A program made the translations under genes and the position numbers. From NCBI GenBank assembly GCA_964556115.1, contig CAZKVC010000001.1:375644-439643 (forward strand): 64,000 nt of DNA, given 5' to 3'. The DNA comes from Parvularcula sp964556115 (GTDB lineage Bacteria > Pseudomonadota > Alphaproteobacteria > Caulobacterales > Parvularculaceae). The notes under the pieces are model-generated. The model made no database searches. It worked only from the letters and a program-made list of their open reading frames with translations, and was not told the DNA's origin. Position 1 is the stretch's first letter. Every line of letters begins with the position of its first letter. This document shows, in pieces, positions 26,504 through 34,190 of this stretch.

Positions 26504-27136
26504 GGGTGGGAGTGAGCCGCAAGCCTGCCGCCGCCTCGTGAGGGATGATCCGAACCCTTCAGTGCCGCCAGCAGTGACCGAGAAGAGACCCCAGCATGAA
26601 CACCGCCCACCCGGCCGAGCCACCCCTCAGCGGCTTTGGAGGCGGTTGCCTGCTATTCTAAAATATCGGGCAAAAAATCCCTCCGGGGGAGGGATTTTGG
26701 ACGGAAAAGGCCCTGGCAAGGGCAAAGCCGACCCTGTCAGCAGCTGAAGAAGGGAACGAGGCAACCCCACGGGTGCGGAATACATTCCACACCAAGAACG
26801 GGTGTTTTTGAAGTTGTTGGGCTGCCGGATACAATCGTCCCCCACACGGATACCGCCAACCCCTTGGCCGCATGCGGATATTCCAACCCCTGTAGCCCCC
26901 GGCGACAAAGAAGCCAAGATTCCGGACTTGCGGTTAAGTTATTGACCCCGCAGCCGAAACAGGCGCCCAGCACCCCGTGCGTCGTGTGTGATCAGACAAG
27001 CAAGGACCTCCGGTCCTCTCAGCGCGAACAATCGAACCTTCTCTCGCGGGCAACTGCATCCCCGGCCAACGGACCGAGACGATCCCGCTTTCGATCACGC
27101 GGGAGGGGTACAACATCGCATGGCCCCGCAGATGCC
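26504..27136. other. non-coding junction region with no supported gene
   Basis: About 630 bases between the sulfur operon promoter and the immunity gene. An open frame at 26636-27169 on the plus strand is rich in Ser, Pro, Arg and Gln, has no ribosome site and no recognisable domain, so I do not call it. The stretch holds the hairpin at 26674-26698 and a small hairpin AGGACC-TCC-GGTCCT near 27003. GC content appears lower than in flanking genes. Confidence 0.5.
26674..26698. terminator. symmetric hairpin, probable bidirectional terminator
   Basis: An 11-bp perfect stem, AAAATCCCTCC (26674-26684) with GGAGGGATTTT (26688-26698), around a GGG loop. A-tracts on one side and T-tracts on the other let it terminate in either direction. 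It stands between the RHS/immunity remnant, which reads leftwards, and the sulfur operon promoter, and could insulate the latter from read-through. Confidence 0.6.
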
Positions 27137-27505
27137 TCACAAAGCTACGAACAAAAGCACTTTGTCTGAGACCAATGAAAGCTTCCCCCATTCACCCGAA
27201 ACATCGATACGATCTCCAGCTCGATCAAAAACGTCGATGTTGCCAAGGTCAATTTCGTCGTTAGCATCTATGTTTACTGTAGAATGCCTGCTCCACTTCG
27301 GATCGACGCAGTTCTCAAAGCGAATCAAACCGCGACGATAACAATACATCTCACCGTCGAGCGGCTTCCTATATAGGACGTGACCAGGACGGAGAACGAA
27401 CTCCATCTCGAACTCGATAACTGAGCTGCGCTCGCGTATCTCCAGCACGTAGGAATCTTCGAGGTAGATATCCGCAAGAGCCGTCATCCATTCATAGTAC
27501 TTCAT
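27137..27505 (-). CDS. putative immunity protein of RHS toxin tip
   Basis: A 122-residue acidic protein, unrecognised at family level. It is mostly beta-like (YVLEIRERSSVIEFEMEFVL, GEMYCYRRGLIRFENC) with no signal or membrane segment, so it would be cytoplasmic. Its ATG overlaps the stop of the upstream RHS toxin tip by four bases (ATGA), the usual arrangement for polymorphic toxin and immunity genes. Immunity function is inferred from this context only. Codon use is more AT-rich than in the flanking chromosomal genes. Confidence 0.6.
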   Translation of the reverse strand: MKYYEWMTALADIYLEDSYVLEIRERSSVIEFEMEFVLRPGHVLYRKPLDGEMYCYRRGLIRFENCVDPKWSRHSTVNIDANDEIDLGNIDVFDRAGDRIDVSGEWGKLSLVSDKVLLFVAL

Positions 27506-28353
27506 TGCCTGTCATCTATTATCGGGGTGTGATTTTCGGGGCTCCTACGCGTTACTGGCTCGCCCGCTAGGTTTGCTCTCTCACCGCTAGAGTCCTTCAG
27601 TTCGACATGAGGCCCACCACTGCCCGGTGCTCTGGAACTGCCTCCCTTCACAGTGACCCTCGCAACCCCATTTTCATCTGTGAATTTTGCTGGGCCACCG
27701 TCCGTTTGGGTACGCGTGAAGCCAACTTCGGAAGCTTTTGCTTCGATATCGCTGGCTTTCGTTGAACCCTTCGGATCGATGCTTTGGCCTACTTGCGCAC
27801 CGCGCCCCTTCTTACCTCCGACATCGATCCCGATGGCGAGACTTGCAACGGCGCCGGCCTTTTCAAGTCCGCTCGCGCTCGGGTCGGCCAGGGTCCCCGC
27901 CGTATCGACGATGTCACCTATCTCCTACTTCACGGCTTTCACAACATTACCGCGATGCTTCACCGTACGCCGTAGGATTTTTAACCCACTGACGACAGCT
28001 CTTGCGATGCGACCATCCGGGTCGATCATATTCACCGGATCGTTGGCGGCATAGGCATACCGTCCGAACATATCCGGCCTGGCTGGTGAGAACTCGACCG
28101 GGTCCGGGGAGAGGAAGCGGGTGAGCACCGGGTCGTAGTAGCGGGCCTGCATGTAGCTAAGACCCGTGGCTGCGTCCCTGACATGGCCGGTGAAGACAGG
28201 CTCATTGTCATTGGCCGCGGTCTTGCCGGAGAAGACCTCGCCGTAAGGGGTCAGGACCTCCCGCGCCGTGACCACTCCCGCCTCGTCCGCGATCACCTGC
28301 TGCGAGCCCAGATGGTCGGCATAGACATAGCCGACCCCGACCCGGAAACTCCC
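27502..28353 (-). pseudogene. truncated RHS-repeat toxin C-terminal tip with one in-frame amber stop
   Basis: The frame opens after a TGA at 28354-28356 and begins directly inside an RHS core domain: YVYADHLGSQQVIADEAG, then GHVRDAATGLSYMQARYYDP and RFLSPDPVEF...GRYAYAANDPVNMIDPDG, the hallmark that ends the conserved part of RHS proteins. The variable toxin tip follows in the same frame after a single TAG at 27925-27927 and runs about 140 codons to 27502, ending GEPVTRRSPENHTPI and a few residues more. The N-terminal bulk of an RHS protein is missing, so this is an orphan tip or a remnant. I could not assign the toxin fold. Confidence 0.75.
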
Positions 28354-28598
28354 TCACCTCCGTGTCGTAGAGCTGCCTGCGCGCGCCACCTCGTCCATGC
28401 AGCGGTCCACCACCGCCTGCGTCAGCTTCGTTGCCACTCTCTACCACCTCCCGAGGCCAGAAATTGGCCCCGGGCGCCGGAGTGCTCAAGGGTACACGGG
28501 AGGTATTATGTTGAGGACTGAGACGGCCGCGGACCACGACATCTCGCAAGGAGACCATCGTTTCACGCTGCCTGGAGTGCCCCGGAGGTGTCTGGAGG

Positions 28599-28647
28599 TG
28601 GTACCGCCTGCTGGAATCGAACCAGCGACCTCTTGATCCACAATCAA
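28599..28647 (-). repeat. tRNA-His 3' fragment, probable island attachment site
   Basis: A 49-base piece that reads, on the minus strand, as the 3' half of a tRNA: anticodon loop TTGTGGA (anticodon GTG, His), variable loop, a perfect T arm GCTGG-TTCGATT-CCAGC, acceptor strand AGGCGGT, A73 and CCA. The 5' half is absent, and the base before the fragment would break the anticodon stem. The integrase gene starts about 185 bases away on the side of the missing half. This is how a displaced 3' end looks after integration into a tRNA gene. Confidence 0.65.
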
Positions 28648-28831
28648 TTTCCACCCGATTTTTGGAGTCTTCTGCTATGGCGCTATATAGTTGTAATAAT
28701 TAAGTTATTCCTGATGTTTGCTTGGTTTTGGGTGCCCGTCGATAGCGGTGGATTCCGCTGATTTGGTTGCCATGTGGTTGCCAGCTTCGTAGGATTCCAC
28801 CGAGGTCGTCGATTTCTTGGAACCATTGATT

Positions 28832-29998
28832 ATGACCCGTTTGACGAAGCGCATCGTGGACGCGGTTCCCGTCGGCAGCACGGTATGGGACTCGGAGTTG
28901 AAGGGTTTTGGCTGTCGCCGCCGAAAGAGCGGCGCGGCTTTCTACGTTCTGAAGTACCGAGCGGGCGATCGCCAGCGGTGGCTCACAATTGGCGAACACG
29001 GTAAACCCTGGACGCCGGATGCGGCCCGAAAACGCGCCGCTGAACTGTTCTTCGAAATCCGAGCCGGTGGTGATCCGGCCGCCAAGAAGGTCGAACGCCG
29101 CGAAGGTTTGACCGTCTACGAATTTGCTGACCGCTATGATCGAGACTGGATCGAGCTCCATAAGAAGCCGTCTTCGGCTTCGAGTGACCGATACAACCTG
29201 AAAAATCATGTTCGGCCAAAACTTGGTCGCATCCTGATGGCGGAACTTGACGGCGAAGACGTGCGGCGCCTGCATCGCACGCTAAAGAACAAGCCCACCC
29301 TCGCAAATCGTGTCGTCGCATTGGTCTCCCATATGTGCACGAAGGCGGAAGAATGGGGCGTACGCGAACGGAATTCCAATCCCTGTCGCGAAGTGAAGTT
29401 CTATCGAGAAGCAAAACGCGATCGTTATCTCACGACGGAGGAAATGAACCGGCTTGGCAAAGCCCTTGATGCTGCCGACGGAACTACGGTCAGTACATAC
29501 GCGGTGAACGCGATTCGCCTCCTCGCCATGACCGGGGCTCGTCTCGGAGAAGTCCTCAATCTCCAATGGCGCGATGTCGACCTTGAACGGAAACTCCTTC
29601 TACTCCGCGACTCAAAGACGGGCTCGAAGCCTGTATTACTGTCGGACACGGAAGTCGCGCTGCTGAACGCTTTGCCGCGGAAGGACGACAACCCACACGT
29701 TTTTTGCGGAAAGCGAAACGGCTCACCGCTTGTGAACATTCAGAAGCCGTGGCGTGCGATTAGAGACGCAGCAGGGCTTGAGGATGTACGTCTGCACGAC
29801 TTGCGCCATAGCTTCGCGTCCGTAGCGGCTAATCAGGGGGCTTCATTGCCGATGATCGGAGCGCTCCTTGGTCACAAGCAGGTCCAGACCACCGCTCGAT
29901 ATGCCCACCTCGCTCACGACCCAACGCGGGAGGTGAAGGATCGTACGGAGACAATTCTGAACCGCTACTTTGGCACCGGTGCTGCAGAACCCGAATAG
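28832..29998 (+). CDS. tyrosine-type integrase
   Basis: A 388-residue integrase. The N-terminal arm-binding region reads MTRLTKRIVDAVPVGSTVWD and is followed by a core-binding domain. The catalytic residues are in GARLGEVLNLQW (Arg), HDLRHSFASVA (His and Arg), LLGHKQVQTTARYAHL (His and nucleophile Tyr). It belongs to the group that uses tRNA genes as attachment sites, which fits the tRNA-His fragment beside it. The ATG at 28832 is preferred over a TTG five codons upstream. Confidence 0.9.
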   Translation: MTRLTKRIVDAVPVGSTVWDSELKGFGCRRRKSGAAFYVLKYRAGDRQRWLTIGEHGKPWTPDAARKRAAELFFEIRAGGDPAAKKVERREGLTVYEFADRYDRDWIELHKKPSSASSDRYNLKNHVRPKLGRILMAELDGEDVRRLHRTLKNKPTLANRVVALVSHMCTKAEEWGVRERNSNPCREVKFYREAKRDRYLTTEEMNRLGKALDAADGTTVSTYAVNAIRLLAMTGARLGEVLNLQWRDVDLERKLLLLRDSKTGSKPVLLSDTEVALLNALPRKDDNPHVFCGKRNGSPLVNIQKPWRAIRDAAGLEDVRLHDLRHSFASVAANQGASLPMIGALLGHKQVQTTARYAHLAHDPTREVKDRTETILNRYFGTGAAEPE

Positions 29999-30164
29999 AT
30001 ATCGTCACGACAAGCCAGCGGAGTAAATCTTGGCTGACCTCCACATCTCTGCGCACCCGCCCACCCTGCGCAGCACGGCTATCGAATACAGAGCTATGAG
30101 CCTGACGAAGCAGCTCTCAAAGGAAGTGATTAGCGTGGGCCGTCGACGGAAAGCAGGAGGCTGA

Positions 30165-30689
30165 ATGTTATCGAGGAGACTGACCAGCACTCGCGGATAC
30201 AGAGAAAGCGCGGATTGCCTCATTCGGCACTACGAAAGTTACCGGACTGACGACGTCCACGCAGCGTTTATCGACCTTCTACCCAAACGCAAGATGAGAA
30301 TCCTTGATATCGGATCTGGCTCGGGACGTGATGCGGCCTACTTTGCTAAGCAAGGTCATGAAGTGACCGCGGTCGAACCAGTCAGAGAGATGCGCCTCAC
30401 AGCGGAAAAACTGCACGGCAAGCAGCGCATAAGGTGGATCGATGATTAGCTCCCGGAATTGAGCGAGTTGGCCTGCCAAAACCTCCGGTACGACGTAGTC
30501 TGGTTGTCAGCAGTTCTGATGCACCTCGATCAGGCCCAACGCCTACAAAGCCTCCGAAGGATCGATGACTCCGTTCGTTCCGAAGGCCACATCTTCATCA
30601 CCTTACGCCACGGCCCGGTCCCGATGGGGCGGTGCATGTTCGAAGCGTCAAGTCTGGATTTTTTTCGCAACAGATACAATTGTTTATAG
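30165..30689 (+). pseudogene. class I SAM-dependent methyltransferase interrupted by one in-frame TAG
   Basis: The frame starts at an ATG with AGGAGG five bases upstream. It contains the SAM-binding motif RILDIGSGSGRDAAYFAKQG and VTAVEPVREM. A TAG at 30447-30449 stops it after 94 residues, but the same frame continues with RYDVVWLSAVLMHLDQAQRL and SVRSEGHIFITLRHG, the expected motifs II-III of the fold, to a final TAG at 30687. Without the amber codon it would be a complete small methyltransferase. A 22-codon frame (30096-30164) ends right before its ATG and could be a leader peptide; that is weak. Confidence 0.7.
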
Positions 30690-30779
30690 AATTTCGGTAT
30701 CGAAACTGTAATGCGTTTTGATATGCAACGACAGAGCTCTCAACGCGTTCGGGGCACGCTTGGAGTAAGACTTGGATCG

Positions 30780-30797
30780 ATACCCCGCCGCGGTATT
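30780..30797. promoter_or_regulatory. CsoR-type operator upstream of the cus operon
   Basis: ATACCCCGCCGCGGTATT is an inverted repeat (ATACC/GGTAT) closely matching the site at 56851-56868 and the sites before csoR and other copper genes in this window. It ends 36 bases before the first gene of the operon. Binding by the CsoR encoded at 38569 is inference. Confidence 0.6.
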
Positions 30798-30833
30798 TGG
30801 TCCGTTAATCGTTCTATGCTAGGCGAGCAAACG

Positions 30834-31220
30834 ATGCCGACGTTTTTCCGCATAATTCTCTTGGCCGCCGCGGTCTTGCTGAGCGCACAGCCGGTGATGG
30901 CGTGCTGTCTTCAGGGTCATTCCGCAGCAGTTGAGGTCACGCCTCCCTGTCATGAGATGCCCTCCGAAGAGGACCGGGCGGGAAACCTCGCCGGCGACGA
31001 CTGTCCAGGCTGCGCGGATTGCGAAACAGCTCTTGTGGCCAGTGATGTGAAGCCGAGCAAACCACTGCTCGATCCCTCGTTCGCGAAGGCTGTGCTCTAC
31101 GCCTCAGCTCAGATCGCTGAAGTTCCTGAAGTCACCCTCAATGGCGCGACTGGCCCACCGAGAACTTCGCTCAACCCACCCCCAAATCCGGTCTCACTCT
31201 ACCAAAAGCTCCTGATCTGA
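30834..31220 (+). CDS. small exported Cys/His-rich protein leading the cus operon
   Basis: A 128-residue protein with a signal peptide (about residues 1-23, ending VMA). The mature part carries CCLQGHSAA, PCHEMP and DDCPGCADCE, a cluster of potential copper ligands, followed by a Pro-rich tail. I do not recognise a named family; the layout resembles the small unannotated proteins found before copper RND operons. Similar-looking but not obviously homologous genes precede the copper oxidase genes (39909) and the czc operon (59282). A periplasmic metal-binding role is inferred. Confidence 0.6.
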   Translation: MPTFFRIILLAAAVLLSAQPVMACCLQGHSAAVEVTPPCHEMPSEEDRAGNLAGDDCPGCADCETALVASDVKPSKPLLDPSFAKAVLYASAQIAEVPEVTLNGATGPPRTSLNPPPNPVSLYQKLLI

Positions 31221-31284
31221 TCGGGAAGACGCGCGGGCGTGATCCGCAAGCGCGCTTTCTCGTTTCATCGATCATGGAGCTTTC

Positions 31285-32496
31285 ATGCGTTTTCTGACAA
31301 TCTTTGTACTGTGCTGGCTGCCGTCAGGCGCCGCCTCCCAGCCTCTCGGCGAGCTGGAGGACATTCTCCGGACGCATCCGTCGCTCGCCGCCCTTGGCTA
31401 TGAGACCGAAGCGGCACGCGAGCTTAGCCGCGCCGCAACGGCCCTTCCGGATCCCGTGCTCTCCTTCGGCATCAACAATCTTCCGGTGAGCGATCCTGCG
31501 TTCGATCGTTTCCTGCCTACCAACCGAGCCATCGGTGTCAGGCAGGACTTTCCGAACCTTGCCGGGAGGCGGGCTCGGGCAGGCGAAGCCGAGGCCATGG
31601 CTGAGATGTCCGAGGCCATGCGGGCTGCCCGCTTCGACGCCCTTCGCGCTCAGCTTATCATTCTTCTTCACGAGAAGCGCCGCATCGCGGAAGAGAGAGA
31701 GCTCACCCTGGCTCGCCTCGAGAAATACGAACGCCTGACCGACGTTGTGGATGCGGAGATCAGCGGCGGTCGACCGGCCGTGTTCCGGCTGGCGGAAATC
31801 AAGGCGGAACGCGCTGGCGTGTCGCGGCAGCTGGCCGAGCTTGCAGCGCAGGAAGCCGCCGCGAACGCAGCCTTTCTCGATCTTGTGGGTTTCGTGCCGG
31901 AAACGCCGACGCCCGACGTCGCCCCACAGGATTGGGAGGGGGACCCCCTCGCCTTCCATAACGTGCAGATCGAGCGGGCAGCAGTTGACCGCGCCGAAAG
32001 CTCGGTCCTGGAGGCCAAGGCGGCCTTCCGTCCAAATTGGGGTGCGCAGCTCACCTACCAGCAGCGCGACGAAGGCTCGGGAGCGCCCGGCGAAGGGTTT
32101 GCCGGCGACGACTGGGTCTCCGGCATGGTCACCGTGACCGTTCCGCTCTGGGCAGGCCGGAACCAACGGCCTCGGCTACGAGCGGCTGAAGCCGAAGAAG
32201 CCGCGGCAAGGTCGCGGTACCTCGCCGCCGCCCGCACGGCCCGAGCGCAGCACCAGGTCCTCCTGGCACAGATGGAAAGTGCCCAGGCGCAAGCCGCGGC
32301 GATCGAGAAGCAGATGGCCGCCGTGGAGGATGAAATCGCCGCACAGCTCAGGACCTACGAAAGCGGGGTGGGAGGCTACGCACCGATCATCGACGGCGAA
32401 ATCACGCTTCTTCGCCTACGAACGGACATCGTCCGTGAGCGTGCCCGCGCCGCGCAGGCAGCTGCGCGTCTCAACAGCCTTCTGGTGACGCCATGA
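31285..32496 (+). CDS. cusC: TolC-family outer-membrane channel of a copper RND pump (CusC-like)
   Basis: A 403-residue outer-membrane efflux protein with a signal peptide (1-19) and two repeats of long helices and strands, for example LSRAATALPDPVLSFGINNL and IGVRQDFPNLAGRRARAGEAE. It lacks a lipobox, unlike many CusC proteins. With the next two genes it forms a tripartite channel exporting Cu(I) or Ag(I) from the periplasm. Its stop overlaps the adaptor gene start (ATGA). Confidence 0.82.
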   Translation: MRFLTIFVLCWLPSGAASQPLGELEDILRTHPSLAALGYETEAARELSRAATALPDPVLSFGINNLPVSDPAFDRFLPTNRAIGVRQDFPNLAGRRARAGEAEAMAEMSEAMRAARFDALRAQLIILLHEKRRIAEERELTLARLEKYERLTDVVDAEISGGRPAVFRLAEIKAERAGVSRQLAELAAQEAAANAAFLDLVGFVPETPTPDVAPQDWEGDPLAFHNVQIERAAVDRAESSVLEAKAAFRPNWGAQLTYQQRDEGSGAPGEGFAGDDWVSGMVTVTVPLWAGRNQRPRLRAAEAEEAAARSRYLAAARTARAQHQVLLAQMESAQAQAAAIEKQMAAVEDEIAAQLRTYESGVGGYAPIIDGEITLLRLRTDIVRERARAAQAAARLNSLLVTP

Positions 32497-34184
32497 AACA
32501 TCTTGCACTCCTTCTTGCCCTGCTCCTTGCCGCCTGCGGAGACGTTGGGCAGGATCACAGCGAGACCGACGCAGTCGAGGCAGAGAGCGCGCTCTACACC
32601 TGTCCGATGCACCCTCACTACATCTCGACGGATCCTGACGGTTCCTGCCCGATCTGCGGCATGGACCTGGTCCCCGCTGCGGCTGCCGACACGACGTCGG
32701 TCACTGGCACCCAAGGCATCGCGGTATCGCCTGAGATTATCCAGACGATCGGTGTCAGGACGGAATTGGCCGGGCGGACGTCGTTGCGCCGGACCCTCCG
32801 GGCCTTCGGCACGGTCGAAGCCAATGAGCGCACGGAAGTCGTGGTCGCCTCGCGCCTTGAAGGCTGGATCGAGGAGCTGGCCGTCAGGGCGGAGGGTGAC
32901 GCCGTCGATCCGGGAACGGTTCTTTACCGCGTCTACAGCCCCAACCTGATCGCCGCGCAGAAGGACTATCTCAACGCCCTCGATATCGGCAACGAGCGTC
33001 GGATCGAAGCGGTGCGGCAACGCCTCGTTTCGCTTGGCATGCAGCCCCCCTCCATCGCAGAGCTGTCCCGTAGCCGTTCAGTCATCGAGCGCCTTCCCAT
33101 CCGGGCCGAGCGGGGCGGGATCGTGGCCGAGCTCAACGTCCGGGGTGGTGACTATGTGAAGCCTGGCGACGCCATCATGACGCTTCAGTCCTACGACGAT
33201 GTCTGGGTCATGGCCGAGATCCCGGAACAGGACCTTCACCTCGTCAGAAGCGGCGCCGAAGCCAGTCTGGACTTCCCGAGCGCTCCTTCCCTCGCGAGTG
33301 TCGGCGAGGTCGACTACATCTACCCGACCATCGATCCTGTGACGCGAACGGGACGCCTACGGATTGTTGTGGGCAACGCGTCGGGCCGTCTTCGCCCCGG
33401 CGCCTATGCCGACATCCGCATCGAGACGGATGCGGGCACGGTGCTGGCGGTGCCCTCCGAAGCGATCCTGCGCGAGAGCCGCGGCGCCCATGTGATCGTG
33501 GCGCTCGGCGAGGGCCGGTTCCTGCCCCGGCCTGTCATCACGGGACTGTCCGCAGGCGGTATGACCGAAGTGACCGCGGGCCTCGAAGAAGGTGAGCGGG
33601 TCGTTGCAAGCGGTCAGTACCTTCTCGACAGTGAAGCCAAGCTCCGTGAGGGCTTCTCCGCGCTCAGCCGCCCGGCCGCAGGTCCAGAGACCCCTTTGGA
33701 TGAGATCCCGCTTGACCAGGCGGACCTCGGACAGATCGACCACTTCGTCGACATGGCCCTCTACTTCCACGAGGCCCTGACCGACGGGTACAGCGTCGAG
33801 CCGAGCTTCATCGACCCGGTGCTGGCGCTTGGAGAAGTCCTGTCCGCACGCTTTTCCGGGACGCGGCTTGCCCCCATCATCGAAGGTGCAGAAGGCGCGC
33901 TTCGCGAAGCGCAGCAGGCGGAGCGAGGTAGCGGCCTTGCGAATGCGCTGGCGTCCCTGATGGAAGCCTTGAACCCTTGGCTCATGGCGGGAGCGCCCCA
34001 GCACTATGCAGACAAGGGTCTCGTCCTCTTCGAGGACGCCGAGGGACGCCGGTGGGTCCAGGAAGGTGGTCCAGCAAGAAACCCCTACGGTGACGAGGAC
34101 TCTACAGCCATCGACTGGCCCCGGCGCATGGCATCGGTTCAATCTGCTGAACCGCGTCCCATCGATCCCCATGCGAACCATTAG
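32493..34184 (+). CDS. cusB: CusB-like RND adaptor with heavy-metal-binding domain and C-terminal extension
   Basis: A 563-residue lipoprotein (lipobox LLAAC, Cys15). Residues 35-60 hold a heavy-metal-binding motif, YTCPMHPHYIS and CPICGMDLVP. The HlyD-type barrel, hairpin and lipoyl segments follow (ELAVRAEGDAVDPGTVLYRV, IPEQDLHLVRSGAEA, LEEGERVVASGQYLLDSEAK). About 155 further residues at the C terminus (from DLGQIDHFVDMALYFHEALTD) form an extra helical domain, which makes the protein much longer than E. coli CusB. It lies between cusC and cusA. Confidence 0.83.
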   Translation: MKHLALLLALLLAACGDVGQDHSETDAVEAESALYTCPMHPHYISTDPDGSCPICGMDLVPAAAADTTSVTGTQGIAVSPEIIQTIGVRTELAGRTSLRRTLRAFGTVEANERTEVVVASRLEGWIEELAVRAEGDAVDPGTVLYRVYSPNLIAAQKDYLNALDIGNERRIEAVRQRLVSLGMQPPSIAELSRSRSVIERLPIRAERGGIVAELNVRGGDYVKPGDAIMTLQSYDDVWVMAEIPEQDLHLVRSGAEASLDFPSAPSLASVGEVDYIYPTIDPVTRTGRLRIVVGNASGRLRPGAYADIRIETDAGTVLAVPSEAILRESRGAHVIVALGEGRFLPRPVITGLSAGGMTEVTAGLEEGERVVASGQYLLDSEAKLREGFSALSRPAAGPETPLDEIPLDQADLGQIDHFVDMALYFHEALTDGYSVEPSFIDPVLALGEVLSARFSGTRLAPIIEGAEGALREAQQAERGSGLANALASLMEALNPWLMAGAPQHYADKGLVLFEDAEGRRWVQEGGPARNPYGDEDSTAIDWPRRMASVQSAEPRPIDPHANH

Positions 34185-34190
34185 GGGGCA

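Noticed and set aside
26636..27169. A plus-strand open frame of 177 codons in the junction region
   Set aside because: No ribosome site, low-complexity composition, a hairpin inside its 5' part, and overlap with the immunity gene.
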